From the IMG/VR virus record IMGVR_UViG_3300032223_003481, positions 1-27,694 of that record: a stretch of 27,694 nt of DNA; one strand, written 5' to 3'. This DNA comes from a virus. The translations under genes were made by a program, and so were the position numbers. Below, in pieces: positions 14,480 to 22,619 of the stretch. Numbering within the stretch: the first letter of the stretch is position 1; every line of letters begins with the position of its first letter. The notes beneath the pieces were generated by a model that was given only the letters and a program-made list of their open reading frames with translations, ran no database searches and was not told the DNA's origin.

Positions 14480-16981
14480 ATGCCACTTTGGAGTGATTTT
14501 TTTCGATTATTCACATACAGTAGTGAAAAAGATCCATTATCAGCAAGAAAAGATCCAAAACAATTTCCTACAGCAGGCATTGCACAGCCAGATGCACTAG
14601 GAACTGATTTCGGTCAAGGTACGGGTCCGGGAGGTCAGTCAAGCTATCGTGAAACAAACGATATGATTGACACAACCACTCTCACAAATCGCCAAATGCG
14701 ATATAAAGAATATGAGAGACTTCGTAATGTGCCAGAAATTGAAATGGCAATGACCGTTTATTCAGATGAAGCTTGTGTTGCAGGTGACACAAAAATTGCA
14801 ACACCATTTGGTCTCTATACAATAAAAGAACTCGCAGAAAAAAGAGGCGATGAAAGATTTTTAGTTTATTGCTATGACTTTAAAAAGAATGATTATACTC
14901 TCGGCTGGGCATTTTCTCCAAGATTAGTTAAAGTCGCTAAAACAATCACAATTATTCTCGATAATGGAAGTAAATTCACAGCTACTGAAGATCATAGAGT
15001 ATTGCTAAAAAATGGCACTTGGATAGAAACTGGACAATTAAAATTTGGCGATGAATTAATGCCATTTTATAGATTGCCAGCAAATACAAAATGGAGACAT
15101 AATCAATATCCGAGAATATTCAGCACTTTACGTGGCTGGATGCATGAACGTCAATTTGTGGATGAATGGAAAAGCAGTAAACCAAATCTGCATTACGAAA
15201 ATGTCAGCAAAGCCATACGGATGATAGGATGTCAATTAAAAATTAAACAAATTGGCGAAAGATTCCAAAAAGATTGGGCAACTGTTGAAAATTGGCTGGA
15301 AAAAGAAGGATTCACACATAGAGAAATTCGGCAACTTTATAAATTTCAAAAAGATCATCGTCGAATTGTTGGTGTGGAACCCGGTCCAGAACAAGAAGTA
15401 TATGATATAAGCGTTGAAGATCATCAATGTTTTGCAACTGATTCTGTTATCCTTCATAATTGCCAAAAAGATGAAGAAGGAAATATTTTTAAAATCAAAA
15501 CTAATAATGATGAAGTTAAAAAAGAATGTGAATTTTTATTATTACACCGCAAAATGCTTAACCTGAATAGAAATGGATGGACATGGTTTAAAAATCTATG
15601 CATTTCAGGCGACTGGTTTGTAGAAATAGTTGTTAATCCCGATAATCCCAAAGAAGGAATTTATCGAGCAGTATCTTTGCCTCCAGAAACAATGTATAGA
15701 ATTGAAACTGTTAAAGGAAAATTAATTGAATTCCAACAGTCAAAAGAAGGACCAGACTACCAAGCACTAGTTCGTGGACCAATTACAGGACAAAATGAAA
15801 CTGAATTAACACAAACAACAGCAATTCGTTTCGCCCCAAGTCAAATTGTTCATTTTAGAATTGGAGATGATCGAAAAACATTCTTCCCATATGGGCAAAG
15901 TTTAATTGAGCCTGCACGTGGTCCTGCTCATAGCTTGAGACTTATGGAAGACGCTATGGTTGTTTATAGATTGGTTAGAGCACCTGAACGTCGTGTTTTT
16001 TATGTAGATGTTGGTCAATTGCCGCCATTCAAGGCAGAAGCATTTATTGACAGAATTAAAGATCAGTTTAGAAAAAGAAAAACAACAAGTAGTTCAGGAA
16101 CTGGCGCAAATCAAGTTGAAGAAAAATGGATGCCGCCAGCACAAGATGAAGATTATTGGCTTCCAATTCGTCCTAATAGCAATACAAGAATTGAAACTCT
16201 GCCCGGTGCAGAAAATCTTGGAGAAATCGATGACGCAGTTTATTTCAGAAATAAACTATTAACTGCACTTAACTTCCCAAAAAATTATTTCAATAACGAA
16301 GATGCTAATGCAACAAGAATTACACTTTCATCACAAGACGTAAAGTTCGCTCGAATGATTGAACGGTTGCAATCTGCATTTGAAGATGGAGTTCTTGAAT
16401 TAGCCGAGAGACATCTACAACTAAGAGGATTCCCTGAAGATTCCTATCAAGATCTAAAAATAAAAATGACTCCTCCATCTGATTGGAGAGAATTGTCTAG
16501 AGCAGAAGTTGTCAATGCAAGATATGGAAATGCTGGCTCTCTTAAAGGAAGTCAGCTTATGTCTGATTATGATATCATGACTAAAATATTAAAATATTCT
16601 GATGATGAAACAGAAGAAATGCTTGCAAGACTTAAAGTTCAAAAACTTGAAGACCTTAAATTGCAGGTATTGGGTCAAAATCCACAACTCCTTGGCGTTG
16701 GAATTCCCGGAACAGAAGACAAATCAAAAGAATTGGGAGCAGAAGCTGGCGGTCCTTCTACTATGCCTTCCCCAGAAGAAGGCTCTCCAACTTCCCCTGA
16801 ATCTCCTGAATCAGAAGCTCCGACTCCAGAAACAGCAAATGCTCCAAAAACTCAAGCTCCAGAAGCTGCAAGTTTACCAGACGCAAATCCAGATGATATT
16901 AAGAAATATGATTTGGAACTGCAAGATTATGAAAATGAACAAGATATTGAAAATGTTGATTTTAGCATTGAGGAACAATGA
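14480..16981 (+). CDS. gp20: Portal protein (T4 gp20-like), interrupted by an intein
   Basis: An 833-residue precursor. Residues 1-98 and 328-833 together form a gp20-type portal of 604 residues (T4: 524), the dodecameric ring through which DNA enters the head and to which the neck binds. Portal hallmarks after the intein include NLNRNGWTWFKNLCISGDWF, the LPPETMYRIE strand and the ARFxxQDVKFARMIERLQ-type region near 620-640. An in-frame intein of 229 residues occupies 99-327, inserted after Ala98, just where Y-S-D-E-A continues to C-Q-K-D-E-E-G-N after splicing. The last 95 residues form a Pro-, Glu-, Ala- and Ser-rich tail not present in T4 gp20. AAGGGCGG precedes the ATG. The next gene starts in the overlapping ATGA at the 3' end. 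Confidence 0.95.
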   Translation: MPLWSDFFRLFTYSSEKDPLSARKDPKQFPTAGIAQPDALGTDFGQGTGPGGQSSYRETNDMIDTTTLTNRQMRYKEYERLRNVPEIEMAMTVYSDEACVAGDTKIATPFGLYTIKELAEKRGDERFLVYCYDFKKNDYTLGWAFSPRLVKVAKTITIILDNGSKFTATEDHRVLLKNGTWIETGQLKFGDELMPFYRLPANTKWRHNQYPRIFSTLRGWMHERQFVDEWKSSKPNLHYENVSKAIRMIGCQLKIKQIGERFQKDWATVENWLEKEGFTHREIRQLYKFQKDHRRIVGVEPGPEQEVYDISVEDHQCFATDSVILHNCQKDEEGNIFKIKTNNDEVKKECEFLLLHRKMLNLNRNGWTWFKNLCISGDWFVEIVVNPDNPKEGIYRAVSLPPETMYRIETVKGKLIEFQQSKEGPDYQALVRGPITGQNETELTQTTAIRFAPSQIVHFRIGDDRKTFFPYGQSLIEPARGPAHSLRLMEDAMVVYRLVRAPERRVFYVDVGQLPPFKAEAFIDRIKDQFRKRKTTSSSGTGANQVEEKWMPPAQDEDYWLPIRPNSNTRIETLPGAENLGEIDDAVYFRNKLLTALNFPKNYFNNEDANATRITLSSQDVKFARMIERLQSAFEDGVLELAERHLQLRGFPEDSYQDLKIKMTPPSDWRELSRAEVVNARYGNAGSLKGSQLMSDYDIMTKILKYSDDETEEMLARLKVQKLEDLKLQVLGQNPQLLGVGIPGTEDKSKELGAEAGGPSTMPSPEEGSPTSPESPESEAPTPETANAPKTQAPEAASLPDANPDDIKKYDLELQDYENEQDIENVDFSIEEQ
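14774..15460 (+). other. Intein in portal gene, with helix-turn-helix-like insert and no nuclease
   Basis: Encodes 229 residues with all splicing blocks in place. Block A starts at Cys1 (C-V-A-G-D-T). Block B is T71-E-D-H74 in FTATEDHRVLL. Block F is V-Y-D-I-S-V-E-D-H-Q-C-F (209-220). Block G is V-I-L-H-N ending at Asn229, with Cys as the +1 residue of the extein. It should therefore be splicing-competent. Between blocks B and F is an insert of about 100 residues with no LAGLIDADG, HNH or GIY-YIG motif. Intein residues about 157-180 (Q-I-G-E-R-F-Q-K-D-W-A-T-V-E-N-W-L) look like a helix-turn-helix of the kind used for DNA recognition by homing endonucleases, perhaps the remnant of a lost nuclease. 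Confidence 0.9.
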
Positions 16982-17223
16982 ACCAATTCCCGCAAATGGC
17001 AATGAACAACCGAAATATTGTTGAACAATCAAAAAAGGCAGGTTGTTTTTGTTGTGTTAAAATCTTTGATGTAAAAGATATTAAAGAATATACAGATAAT
17101 GGAAAAACTGTCATCTGTCCATTGTGCGGAGTCGATACTGTAATTGGCGATATGTGTGGATTTGATTTAAACGAAAGCACACTAAAAAAAGCTAATGTTT
17201 TTTGGTTTGGAAAAAGAAATTAA
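16978..17223 (+). CDS. Small Cys-x2-Cys zinc-binding-like protein, 81 aa
   Basis: Starts in the ATGA overlap with the portal stop, with GAGGAA as ribosome binding site, so it is coupled to the portal. Two cysteine pairs, C-F-C-C near residue 23 and C-P-L-C near residue 48, could bind one zinc ion; a further Cys lies nearby. The sequence between them is V-K-I-F-D-V-K-D-I-K-E-Y. It resembles small 'cytoplasmic' zinc-ribbon proteins of bacteria and phages that have no assigned role. Its last four bases overlap the 3' end of the convergent glycosyltransferase gene. Confidence 0.7.
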   Translation: MNQFPQMAMNNRNIVEQSKKAGCFCCVKIFDVKDIKEYTDNGKTVICPLCGVDTVIGDMCGFDLNESTLKKANVFWFGKRN

Positions 17224-18140
17224 ACTTCTGAATCTTCTTTACGTTCGAAAAAATATTGACGTATATCTGCATGCATTTCTGGTTTATTAGATGCCCATTC
17301 ATAAACATCATTAACCAATTGAATGTCTTGTTGAGGATCATAGTCATATTTTTTAATCACATCATGACGATCCATATATTTCCTGTTTTTTAAATTTCCA
17401 TGCCATAAATGCGTAATTTCTACAGGAATATAATCTATAATTGGTTTCTTTTGTCTGAATTTATCGCAATATGCCATTAAATCAACTTTCATTTTTTCGT
17501 TGAATTTGTCGGCAAATCCATGAATTTCCCACGAGTCCAATAAACAATCTACTAGAAATGTATCTCCACTTCCAACAATATTCTTATCATAAATACCGCC
17601 AATATCTGCAAATAATTCCCTGCGGCAAGCCCAAGCAAATCCCGGTGCAGAAAATGGTAATTCATTAATTCTACGTCGATTTAACCAGTTTTTATGAATT
17701 TTATACTGCCAAGCTACTCCCTGAAAAAATGGAATCTTGGTTCCATCATATTTTAACATTCCTTTGGGCATGTAAAATATTTTTTTGAAAAGTTGGATAA
17801 TACTAGAATTTTTCAGTTTATCACAAGCTTGTTCTGCCCAATCATCTTGCAAAAATAAAACATCGCAATCAATCCAAGCAAAGTAATCACAGCAATCTGG
17901 TAATTTGGAAACACCATAATTAATGAGTCGCTCTTTTTGCCACATTATGCTATTACTTCTTAAACGATAGACATTTTTATCTTCTGGAATAGAAAAATGT
18001 CCGTCGTTAAAAGCACACTCTACAGTAATCAAATTGATATTTTGATTTCTTAAAGATTCTGCAAAAATAAAATAATTCTGTAGCAGAGATGAATATCCAG
18101 CAGGGTTGAAAAAAACAGTTACTACAGAAAATTTGTCCAT
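17220..18140 (-). CDS. GT-A-fold glycosyltransferase-like protein
   Basis: About 306 residues from the ATG at 18140 (a TTG at 18164 would add eight). The N-terminus is a beta-strand followed by a nucleotide-binding-like loop (S-V-V-T-V-F-F-N-P). The key signature is W-I-D-C-D-V at 89-94, a D-x-D motif that in GT-A enzymes holds the metal and nucleotide sugar. Downstream G-F-A-W-A-C-R-R-E-L and H-L-W-H-G segments fit an acceptor site and a C-terminal His/Trp motif as in family 2- and GT6/8-like enzymes. Donor and acceptor cannot be read. Possible targets are virion proteins or host surface polysaccharide. With the sulfotransferase-like gene on the other side of the portal it could form a modification set, but there is no operon link. 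Confidence 0.65.
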   Translation of the reverse strand: MDKFSVVTVFFNPAGYSSLLQNYFIFAESLRNQNINLITVECAFNDGHFSIPEDKNVYRLRSNSIMWQKERLINYGVSKLPDCCDYFAWIDCDVLFLQDDWAEQACDKLKNSSIIQLFKKIFYMPKGMLKYDGTKIPFFQGVAWQYKIHKNWLNRRRINELPFSAPGFAWACRRELFADIGGIYDKNIVGSGDTFLVDCLLDSWEIHGFADKFNEKMKVDLMAYCDKFRQKKPIIDYIPVEITHLWHGNLKNRKYMDRHDVIKKYDYDPQQDIQLVNDVYEWASNKPEMHADIRQYFFERKEDSEV

Positions 18141-18208
18141 GAAGTGCCGCCAATGGTTAGACAAATTATATGTAGTAACTGTTGTAAAAATTATATTGTT
18201 AATTATTC

Positions 18209-18577
18209 TTAATTTTGTGAATAGCCATCTGCAACATTTGGCAATACAACATCATTTCCCTTTGCTATGTCGCCAGCGCTCGATCCTGAAGCTGCAATAT
18301 CTACAGATTTATCTCCTAATCCCGTATTGTTAAACTTGTGTCGATGGTTGTAAATTTTTGTATCTAGCGGAGAAAAAGCATTTAAACCATATTTTTGCAA
18401 CACAGGTTTAAGTTCAGGCATTATTTCTTTCATATTATTAAGGAAAGAAGTCGCATGCTCGCTTTTCTTTTTTAAAATAATTTGAAAAGCATCAATCGCA
18501 GCATTATATTCAGAATCTTGATCGTCGCCAATCTGATTTTGATGTTTCTCACTGATATATTCAAAAAAACTTTTCAT
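18209..18577 (-). CDS. Small putative internal protein with capsid-targeting-like N-terminus, 122 aa
   Basis: Starts at ATG 18577, three bases after the stop of the upstream gene, without a clear ribosome binding site, so it is probably coupled. The N-terminus MKSFFEYISE lines up position by position with the T4 internal-protein targeting sequence MKTYQEFIAE: aromatics at 4 and 7, Glu at 10. It contains I-S-E, the (I/L)-x-E consensus for gp21 cleavage. The rest is helical to about residue 70 and then Gly/Ser/Asp-rich. No enzyme motif. It sits between the portal region and the head genes. Gene reality is quite sure; internal-protein status is inference. Confidence 0.65.
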   Translation of the reverse strand: MKSFFEYISEKHQNQIGDDQDSEYNAAIDAFQIILKKKSEHATSFLNNMKEIMPELKPVLQKYGLNAFSPLDTKIYNHRHKFNNTGLGDKSVDIAASGSSAGDIAKGNDVVLPNVADGYSQN

Positions 18578-18580
18578 AAA

Positions 18581-18916
18581 TTAAAATTCAGTTGATGGAG
18601 GTTCTTGTTCAAATTCTGTTTTTGCTAAACCCTGTGCTACTTTACGGGCTGCTTGTCTGACTCGTGATTTTAATGCAGGATCATTAAATGTTTCAGGATC
18701 AATTCCATGAATTTTTGGATCGCTTGAATTCGCTTTTAAAAACATAAACACTTTAGCAGGCTTTAATGATAATAATTCCATAAAGCCTTGTAATACTGAT
18801 TCTAATGCATCTGCAGACTGAGTGCTAATTGACGGAGCACGACCAAATGTGCCTTTTCCTATTTGAGATAAACTGATTTCATCTAACCTATCTTTAAATT
18901 CTCTAAAGCTTTCCAT
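18581..18916 (-). CDS. Small putative internal protein with capsid-targeting-like N-terminus, 111 aa
   Basis: ATG at 18916 with AAAGGCAGAG upstream. The N-terminus MESFREFKDRLDE shares the Phe4/Phe7 pattern of the T4 capsid-targeting sequence, and L-D-E at 11-13 fits the gp21 cleavage consensus. The body is helical and moderately basic, with a C-terminal segment S-R-V-R-Q-A-A-R-K-V-A-Q-G that could bind DNA. It is the first gene of a two-gene unit with the 122-residue protein, followed by the glycosyltransferase gene on the same strand. It diverges from the large head-module gene at 19102. Not recognised otherwise. Confidence 0.65.
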   Translation of the reverse strand: MESFREFKDRLDEISLSQIGKGTFGRAPSISTQSADALESVLQGFMELLSLKPAKVFMFLKANSSDPKIHGIDPETFNDPALKSRVRQAARKVAQGLAKTEFEQEPPSTEF

Positions 18917-18963
18917 TTCTCTGCCTTTTTAAATATTATAAAAAATAACTATTTTGGTTAACA

Positions 18964-18971
18964 CATAAATA
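18964..18971 (+). promoter_or_regulatory. Candidate T4-type late promoter (CATAAATA)
   Basis: CATAAATA in the 185-base divergent gap, one base off the T4 late element. It lies 130 bases before the ATG at 19102, implying a long AT-rich leader. That leader holds a TTGACA at 19016-19021 without a good -10 partner and two copies of TTGCAT (19033 and 19051). I see no stable hairpin in it. Confidence 0.3.
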
Positions 18972-19101
18972 TATATTAGCATTCATTTTTTTTTAATATT
19001 TACAAAAAAAATATTTTGACAATAATACATATTTGCATTACAGGCACCAGTTGCATGAACAATTTTAAGTTTTTAACAACAGCACAGGGAGTCAATTGAT
19101 T

Positions 19102-20904
19102 ATGAAAAGAAAACTCATCAGCTTCGATACTTTTAAGAAAATCGAAGAAAATTCACTTACTAATGCCCAAGATGAATTAATCGGGGCTGAAGATGTTCTC
19201 GCCAAAACGTTGGGAACAGACGATCTCAGATTATCAACATTTGGCGAATCAGATGTTACTTATGAAGCTCCAGATGGCACATATATTCATGCCACCTATA
19301 CACTCAATAAGGATCAATTGGTTCTTGAAAATATTGAGCAACTTGTTATTGAAGAAGAAAGCGAAAAGAAAAATGCTCGCCAACTTCTTAACAGTATGGT
19401 GGAATCGCTCTTAGATAATAATGATGCTAAAGCAAGCCATCAATTTGAATCATATCTTTCTATGCCATCAGTTCGACGTGGATTAATAGTTAATGAATCT
19501 GCAAAGCATGATGACGATAAAGATGTTCCTTTCTTTATGAAGAAAAAAGGAAAAAGCAAAAAGCCAATGACTGCCAAACAACGCAGATTCTTTGCGATGA
19601 TTGCTGCTAAGAAAGGTAAAAAACACAAGTCAAATCCATTTGCTAAAAAGATTAAGCCAGCAACCATGAAAGAATGGGCTGTTATGTGCGAAAATGTAAT
19701 CGATTTTATTGATTATAAGCAATTTGGTCCTATCTTTGGCGAATCGCAAGTTAAGACAGATCCAAAAGGAAATATTACTGCAGTCGCAATTCCTACACTA
19801 CAAAAACGAAATGAATCTAAAATCCTTAATTTCAATTGGAAAACTTTGGATCATGATCTCAAGGTCGTTCGTGGAAATGCTAAAAAGACAATTCGTGAAG
19901 ATCAAAACTTCGTTAGAGCAATGTCAGATCTAAAGAGATATAATAATATTTCTGATAATCATGCACTCGAAGAAACTCTTGAAGCTATCGTTTCTCGCTG
20001 GCCAGATGTTCTTTATGTGACAGAATCAGAACTCGCTGATCAAATTGCTTTCGCTCTTGAAAGTGCTAATATTACTAATTTTGATGATAATACCTGCCAA
20101 TTTATGGCTGAAGCAATCCTTCGCACTGCGCACAATGCTTATACTGATCGAGTTCGTAAAATCGGTCAACTTGCTGGTGCAGAAACTGATATTACCGCTG
20201 AATGTAAAAATTGCGAAGATTCCTATCAAGAATTCCGTAATATTTCAACTGAATTCTTCACAAAACTTGATGAATCAGAAGAAACAGAATTGCGAGTTTT
20301 CTCAGATCTACTCAAGGCACTTAATGAAGTTCGTCGTGCTGCTCTTGAATTGGGCGATCAAGCTACTCAAGACACCGTTGAAAGTTATATGTATGAATGC
20401 CAAGCTATTATAAATCGTCAAAATGTTGTAGATTTAAATCTGGCTGAATCAATCGCTTCATTCCTACATGATATCGTTGAAAGCAATGTCATGGGTTCCT
20501 CAGATAAATGGGATGTTGCTAACTCTACACATATTTCAATAAATGGTGAACATCCAAGAACACTAATGAATGCTAAAGTTACTGATGCAGTTCCTTCTAA
20601 ATATAATGGCGATTGGGGTGATTCTGCTCCAGTTTCAGATGGAAAAAGCTATCATAATAATCTAGCTGATGAAATGAGAAATAGTTGGATGAGCATGGGC
20701 GGAGATCAAGTCTGGCCAGCCGTCAGCAATCCTTATATTCCTAAAGCTGGTGATTTTAAAATGAAAGAACCATCAGCATCTACAGAAGATGATAATTTGA
20801 GCCGCTATCAAACAAATGATACATGGCCTAATCTACAAAATCCATATGCTCCAAAAGCTGGTTTTCCAAAAGCTAAGTCCGATGATTTAGTTGTTGATAT
20901 GTAA
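19102..20904 (+). CDS. Large head-module protein, probable prohead core or internal protein
   Basis: About 600 residues from ATG 19102; a TTG at 19096 is closer to the AGGGAG site and remains possible. It lies between portal and prohead protease, where T4 has the small core genes 67 and 68, so a prohead core or internal role is likely. The N-terminus K-L-I-S-F-D-T-F-K-K-I-E-E has an I-E-E gp21-type site. A very basic segment near 150-180 contains P-M-T-A-K-Q-R-R-F-F-A-M-I-A-A-K-K-G, a motif common in small phage structural proteins. The middle is acidic and helical. The C-terminus has two copies of W-P-x(3)-N-P-Y-x-P-K-A-G (about 20 residues each), ending just before the stop. A terminator follows. 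It is far larger than gp67 or gp68, so no T4 name is given. Confidence 0.7.
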   Translation: MKRKLISFDTFKKIEENSLTNAQDELIGAEDVLAKTLGTDDLRLSTFGESDVTYEAPDGTYIHATYTLNKDQLVLENIEQLVIEEESEKKNARQLLNSMVESLLDNNDAKASHQFESYLSMPSVRRGLIVNESAKHDDDKDVPFFMKKKGKSKKPMTAKQRRFFAMIAAKKGKKHKSNPFAKKIKPATMKEWAVMCENVIDFIDYKQFGPIFGESQVKTDPKGNITAVAIPTLQKRNESKILNFNWKTLDHDLKVVRGNAKKTIREDQNFVRAMSDLKRYNNISDNHALEETLEAIVSRWPDVLYVTESELADQIAFALESANITNFDDNTCQFMAEAILRTAHNAYTDRVRKIGQLAGAETDITAECKNCEDSYQEFRNISTEFFTKLDESEETELRVFSDLLKALNEVRRAALELGDQATQDTVESYMYECQAIINRQNVVDLNLAESIASFLHDIVESNVMGSSDKWDVANSTHISINGEHPRTLMNAKVTDAVPSKYNGDWGDSAPVSDGKSYHNNLADEMRNSWMSMGGDQVWPAVSNPYIPKAGDFKMKEPSASTEDDNLSRYQTNDTWPNLQNPYAPKAGFPKAKSDDLVVDM

Positions 20905-20916
20905 GGTTCGTTAAAT

Positions 20917-20950
20917 AAAAATACGTCTGGTTAATTCCAGACGTATTTTT
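20917..20950. terminator. Rho-independent terminator
   Basis: AAAAATACGTCTGG (20917-20930) pairs perfectly with CCAGACGTATTTTT (20937-20950) over a TTAATT loop, followed by TT. It separates the large head-module gene from gp21-gp22-gp23, which then start from the candidate late promoter just downstream. Confidence 0.9.
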
Positions 20951-20974
20951 TTATAAAAAATCAACACGATAATG

Positions 20975-20982
20975 CATAAATA
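20975..20982 (+). promoter_or_regulatory. Candidate T4-type late promoter for gp21-gp22-gp23
   Basis: CATAAATA sits between a terminator and the gp21 start codon, 36 bases before ATG 21019, with AGGAG in between. This is the right place for a late promoter feeding the capsid genes. The octamer differs by one base from T4 TATAAATA. Confidence 0.5.
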
Positions 20983-21018
20983 ACTGTCGTGCTGAATATA
21001 TAAAAAAACAGGAGTATT

Positions 21019-21687
21019 ATGGACAATATGACATTACTCGTTGATTGCTGCAACAACGGTGGATTCTCCATGAATCTTAATGAGTCAACCGATAAAGGTC
21101 TCACTAAATTCAAAGGAAAATTTCAAGAAGCCGAAGCAGTAAACAAGAATAAAAGAATCTACCCTTTTGGTGTTCTTGATGAAAATCTCAAGAAACTATT
21201 GCCAATCGTTGAAGCTCGTGGATTGGTTGGTGAATTAGATCATCCAACTGATAGTATCATTCACTTTGAAAAATGTTCCCATGTTATTACTAAACTATGG
21301 TGGGAAGGTAACAATCTCATGGGTGAAGGAGAAATTTTAAATACACCTCATGGTCGTATTCTAAAGAGCCTCATATCCGATGGTGTTCGGGTAGGAATCA
21401 GTAGCCGTGGTGTTGGTAACGGTCGCAGTGATGAAAATGGAATTCTAGTTATTGGCGAAAGCTATAAACTCATTACATTTGATGCTGTTGCTGATCCATC
21501 TACATACAACGCCTTTCAGGAGAAAGTCGTTGCTAAAAAAGAAAATTATATTCCGACACAAAATTATGAAAAAAATGTTGCAAAAAATGAATTGAGCAGC
21601 ATACATAAGTACACCAACAAAGAAGCACTAATTGCTTGCTTGGGCGGAATAATCAAGAAACAAACTAGCAATATAAAGCGAGGTTAG
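21019..21687 (+). CDS. gp21: Prohead core protease (T4 gp21-like)
   Basis: A 222-residue serine protease of the T4 prohead type (U9/S78-like), which cleaves scaffold, capsid and internal proteins after (I/L)-x-E during maturation. The family core is present: N-K-N-K-R-I-Y-P (43-49); catalytic-type His75 in GELDHP; the serine region G-I-S-S-R-G-V-G (127-133; Ser128 or Ser129); and D-A-V-A-D-P-S (155-161). The length is close to T4 gp21 (212). ATG 21019 has AGGAG six bases upstream; an internal ATG at 21070 with GGTGGA is a second possible start. An L-N-E triplet at 20-22 could allow self-cleavage. First gene of the capsid operon. Good confidence in identity. Confidence 0.92.
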   Translation: MDNMTLLVDCCNNGGFSMNLNESTDKGLTKFKGKFQEAEAVNKNKRIYPFGVLDENLKKLLPIVEARGLVGELDHPTDSIIHFEKCSHVITKLWWEGNNLMGEGEILNTPHGRILKSLISDGVRVGISSRGVGNGRSDENGILVIGESYKLITFDAVADPSTYNAFQEKVVAKKENYIPTQNYEKNVAKNELSSIHKYTNKEALIACLGGIIKKQTSNIKRG

Positions 21688-21692
21688 GCTAA

Positions 21693-22589
21693 ATGGACAA
21701 AATTACTGAAGCATTATCAAAGCTCATACCAGAGTCTGAGATCCAAGAAGTATCAGCCGCTGTAAATGAAATGTTGGAGCAGGCTAAGGCAGATCTTGAA
21801 GCTGAATTTAATCAGAAACTTGAAGAAGCCTATGCTGAGCTTACAACTGAATTGACAGAAGCTGAAAATACAGCAGAACAAGGTTACGAAGAAGCTTATG
21901 CCATCATCGGCGATCTACGTAATCGTTTGGAAATTCAAGGCGAAGAATATAAAGCCGCACTTGAAGAAGGTTATGAAGAAGCATACCAAATGCTAAAAGC
22001 AGAACAATCTAAAAATCAGCAACTCGAAGTTGATATGTATGAAGAATATGATCGTAAACTTTCTGAAATGAAAGAATACATCGTTGATAAAGTTGATCAG
22101 TTCCTACAGTTCAAAGGATCGGAAATTTATGAACAAGCTAAACGCGATGTTATAAATGATCCTCGTATGGCTGAACATAAAGTTACACTGGATAAGATTG
22201 TTGATCTAACATCTTCTTATCTATCAGATGAAGGAGTCAATGCAGTTTCATCCAGTAAGTTGGAAGAAGCTACTAAGGCTGTTGAAGAAATGAAGGGTCA
22301 ACTACGTATTATGGAAGCACGTAATATTCGTCTCTCAACAGAAAATACTAAACTAAATGAGTCTGTGCGTCAAGCCCAAGAACTTATCTCGGAAAGCCGA
22401 AAAGCTGTCTCCAAAGCTAAGAAGTCAGGCGTCATCACAGAACAGAATGAAAGAACAGCGAAAGCACAGAATGTAACGGGGAGAGGTAAGACATCATTAG
22501 ATGAAGCTGTCATTGCGGAACATGCAGCATCATCAAATCCTGATCTAGATCAAATGTTGATTCTATCAGGTGTTAAATCAACAAAATAA
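21693..22589 (+). CDS. gp22: Prohead scaffold core protein (T4 gp22-like)
   Basis: A 298-residue, Glu- and Ala-rich, nearly all-helical protein with long coiled-coil character (residues about 10-125 and 190-240), typical of the main scaffolding core (T4 gp22, 269). It fills the prohead and is degraded by gp21 before DNA packaging. Several (I/L)-x-E triplets are visible, for example L-E-E and I-T-E. Position between protease and major capsid gene supports the call. It starts five bases after the gp21 stop, with GAGG-type ribosome binding sequence in the gp21 3' end. No enzyme motif expected or seen. Confidence 0.9.
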   Translation: MDKITEALSKLIPESEIQEVSAAVNEMLEQAKADLEAEFNQKLEEAYAELTTELTEAENTAEQGYEEAYAIIGDLRNRLEIQGEEYKAALEEGYEEAYQMLKAEQSKNQQLEVDMYEEYDRKLSEMKEYIVDKVDQFLQFKGSEIYEQAKRDVINDPRMAEHKVTLDKIVDLTSSYLSDEGVNAVSSSKLEEATKAVEEMKGQLRIMEARNIRLSTENTKLNESVRQAQELISESRKAVSKAKKSGVITEQNERTAKAQNVTGRGKTSLDEAVIAEHAASSNPDLDQMLILSGVKSTK

Positions 22590-22619
22590 TTAGTCCTTAG
22601 AAATTTTTTTAGGAAATAT

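Noticed and set aside
16602-17024. 140-codon plus-strand frame inside the portal gene end
   Set aside because: It is a Leu/Lys/Gln-rich shadow of the Pro/Glu/Ala-rich portal tail in another frame.
19016-19044. TTGACA with a possible -10 before the large head-module gene
   Set aside because: At 17 bases spacing the -10 would be TACAGG, a poor match; not called as a promoter.
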